From positions 855,501 to 919,500 of the forward strand of contig NZ_CP032707.1 of NCBI RefSeq assembly GCF_003627995.1: a stretch of 64,000 nucleotides of DNA. Reading direction: 5' to 3'. Numbering within the stretch: position 1 is the first letter of the stretch; the number at the start of each line of letters is the position of its first letter. The position numbers and the translations under genes were made by a program. Origin of the DNA: Brevundimonas naejangsanensis. Its GTDB lineage: Bacteria; Pseudomonadota; Alphaproteobacteria; Caulobacterales; Caulobacteraceae. Positions 63,484-64,000 of this stretch are shown here, in pieces. The notes beneath the pieces were generated by a model. That model did no database searches. It saw nothing but the letters and a program-made list of their open reading frames with translations, and was not told the origin of the DNA.

Positions 63484-64000
63484 TGCCTATTGCACCAGCA
63501 GCGCGGATGCGGCGTCAGGTCATGAGTCGTCCAGCAAGGCGTGACGCGGCCCCCGCCCGCTTCCACTAGGTTCACGACCGCGAGCCCTAGCCGGCTCCTC
63601 GGGTAAAGACTCGGGACCAAGACGCCGAGCGCCGTCCGGACCATTTCCATCGAAACTTCCTGCAGGTCGAAGGCGCCGCCCGTGAAGGTCGGCTGATTGC
63701 AGCCGACCGGCACCAAAACTCCGGAGGGATCGACGAAAGGCTCGGGCAAGGTCTTGTCCCACCAGTGCTCGGCAAGGCAAACGCGGCAGCCGGGCCTATC
63801 GGGCGTGAATTGGGCCACCGCGCCGCCCGCAGCTCCTTCAGTAGCGTGGCCAAGGATGTAGGGCTTGCCTTGTTTGCGGCAGAAGTCTTCCAGGAACAGC
63901 TGGCATTCGTCGGAGGCCGTGGCGTCGACGACGAGATCTGCCTCACGCACTCTCTCCCGCAACCATTCGAGCGGATGGATGCCCAGCCCAATGGCATGTT
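63480..64000 (-). CDS. E1/ThiF-like activating enzyme, C-terminal part (cut by window edge)
   Basis: At least 173 residues run in from the right edge (HAIGLGIHPLEWLRERV...). ADLVVDATASDECQLFLEDF is the end of the adenylation Rossmann fold, GCRVCLAEHWW holds a CxxC-type pair, and VPVGCNQPTFTGGAFDLQEVSMEMVRTAL carries the likely catalytic cysteine in the context seen in bacterial E1 proteins. The end WTTHDLTPHPRCWC contains a second cysteine pair, frequent in Cap2-like enzymes. Whether an E2 domain is fused at the N-terminus is outside the window. Confidence 0.82.
   Translation of the reverse strand, partial: HAIGLGIHPLEWLRERVREADLVVDATASDECQLFLEDFCRKQGKPYILGHATEGAAGGAVAQFTPDRPGCRVCLAEHWWDKTLPEPFVDPSGVLVPVGCNQPTFTGGAFDLQEVSMEMVRTALGVLVPSLYPRSRLGLAVVNLVEAGGGRVTPCWTTHDLTPHPRCWCNRQ

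Larger units (their letters stand above)
59190..64000. mobile_element. decayed Tn7-like element with defence-type cargo (runs off the right edge)
   Basis: From about 59.2 kb G+C falls visibly and codon use changes. On the minus strand, in order, lie an E1-like gene, a JAB peptidase, an OLD-family ATPase fused to a TnsA-like end, a TnsC/TniB end, and a TniQ/TnsD-like helix-turn-helix array. This is the tnsA-tnsC-tniQ order of Tn7-like transposons with tnsB deleted. The host membrane gene at the left edge is interrupted. The right end lies outside the window. Confidence 0.6.

Overview
The window is very GC-rich, gene-dense chromosomal DNA from an alphaproteobacterium of the order Caulobacterales, most likely Brevundimonas or a close relative. 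The evidence is a GcrA cell-cycle regulator with GANTC (CcrM) sites upstream, a PodJ-type polarity factor, a complete Tad/Cpa pilus locus in the Caulobacter order, an alphaproteobacterial addB-addA-trxA block and a trpF-trpB-trpA-accD-folC block. Genus assignment is inference from remembered protein similarity, not a database search.

Layout. 1-9 kb: edge fragment of a TauE/SafE permease, podJ broken by two one-base shifts, a small membrane protein, argF-argD, an M28 peptidase, an ABC-2 permease and gcrA. 9-15.5 kb: apaG, dcd, an MFS exporter with a cupin protein, dapE, an exported 5-hydroxyisourate hydrolase, RidA and an SRPBCC protein. 15.5-26.6 kb: the pilus locus, with pilA-cpaABCDEF-tadB-tadC leftward and a secretin-N-domain protein plus two TadE-like pseudopilins rightward from a shared 285-bp regulatory gap. 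26.6-34.2 kb: pabB, a winged-helix regulator with a membrane partner and a perfect upstream palindrome, AMP nucleosidase, small exported proteins and an S9 peptidase. 34.3-44.4 kb: a tightly overlapping rightward run of an acyltransferase, tsaE, amgK, murU, addB, addA and trxA. 44.7-50.1 kb: leftward folC, accD, trpA, an exported protein, trpB and trpF. 50.3-59 kb: rsuA, an RsmC-like methyltransferase, recQ, a lipoprotein, an alpha/beta hydrolase, a small secreted protein, a globin-coupled diguanylate cyclase and a frameshifted membrane protein.

From about 59.2 kb to the right edge base composition falls and the character changes to accessory DNA. On the minus strand, in the order expected for a Tn7-like transposon, lie a TnsA-like C-terminus, a TnsC/TniB C-terminus and a protein built of repeated helix-turn-helix modules like the tail of TniQ/TnsD; the TnsB transposase gene is missing. 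The TnsA-like piece is fused in frame to the ATPase and TOPRIM domains of an OLD-family nuclease. Upstream of that lie a JAB/JAMM peptidase gene overlapping the end of an E1/ThiF-like gene, a ubiquitin-like conjugation pair as in type II CBASS (Cap2/Cap3) or Bil systems, cut by the window edge. This decayed transposon carrying defence-type cargo is the most unusual part of the window.

The gaps between host genes are rich in dispersed palindromes. I recognise three families: a TCAAGCAGC...GTTAG/GATAG hairpin with variable matched arms, a CCTTCTCCCC...GGGAGAAGG hairpin, and longer CCCTCCCC-type composites. I saw no rRNA, tRNA or CRISPR array.
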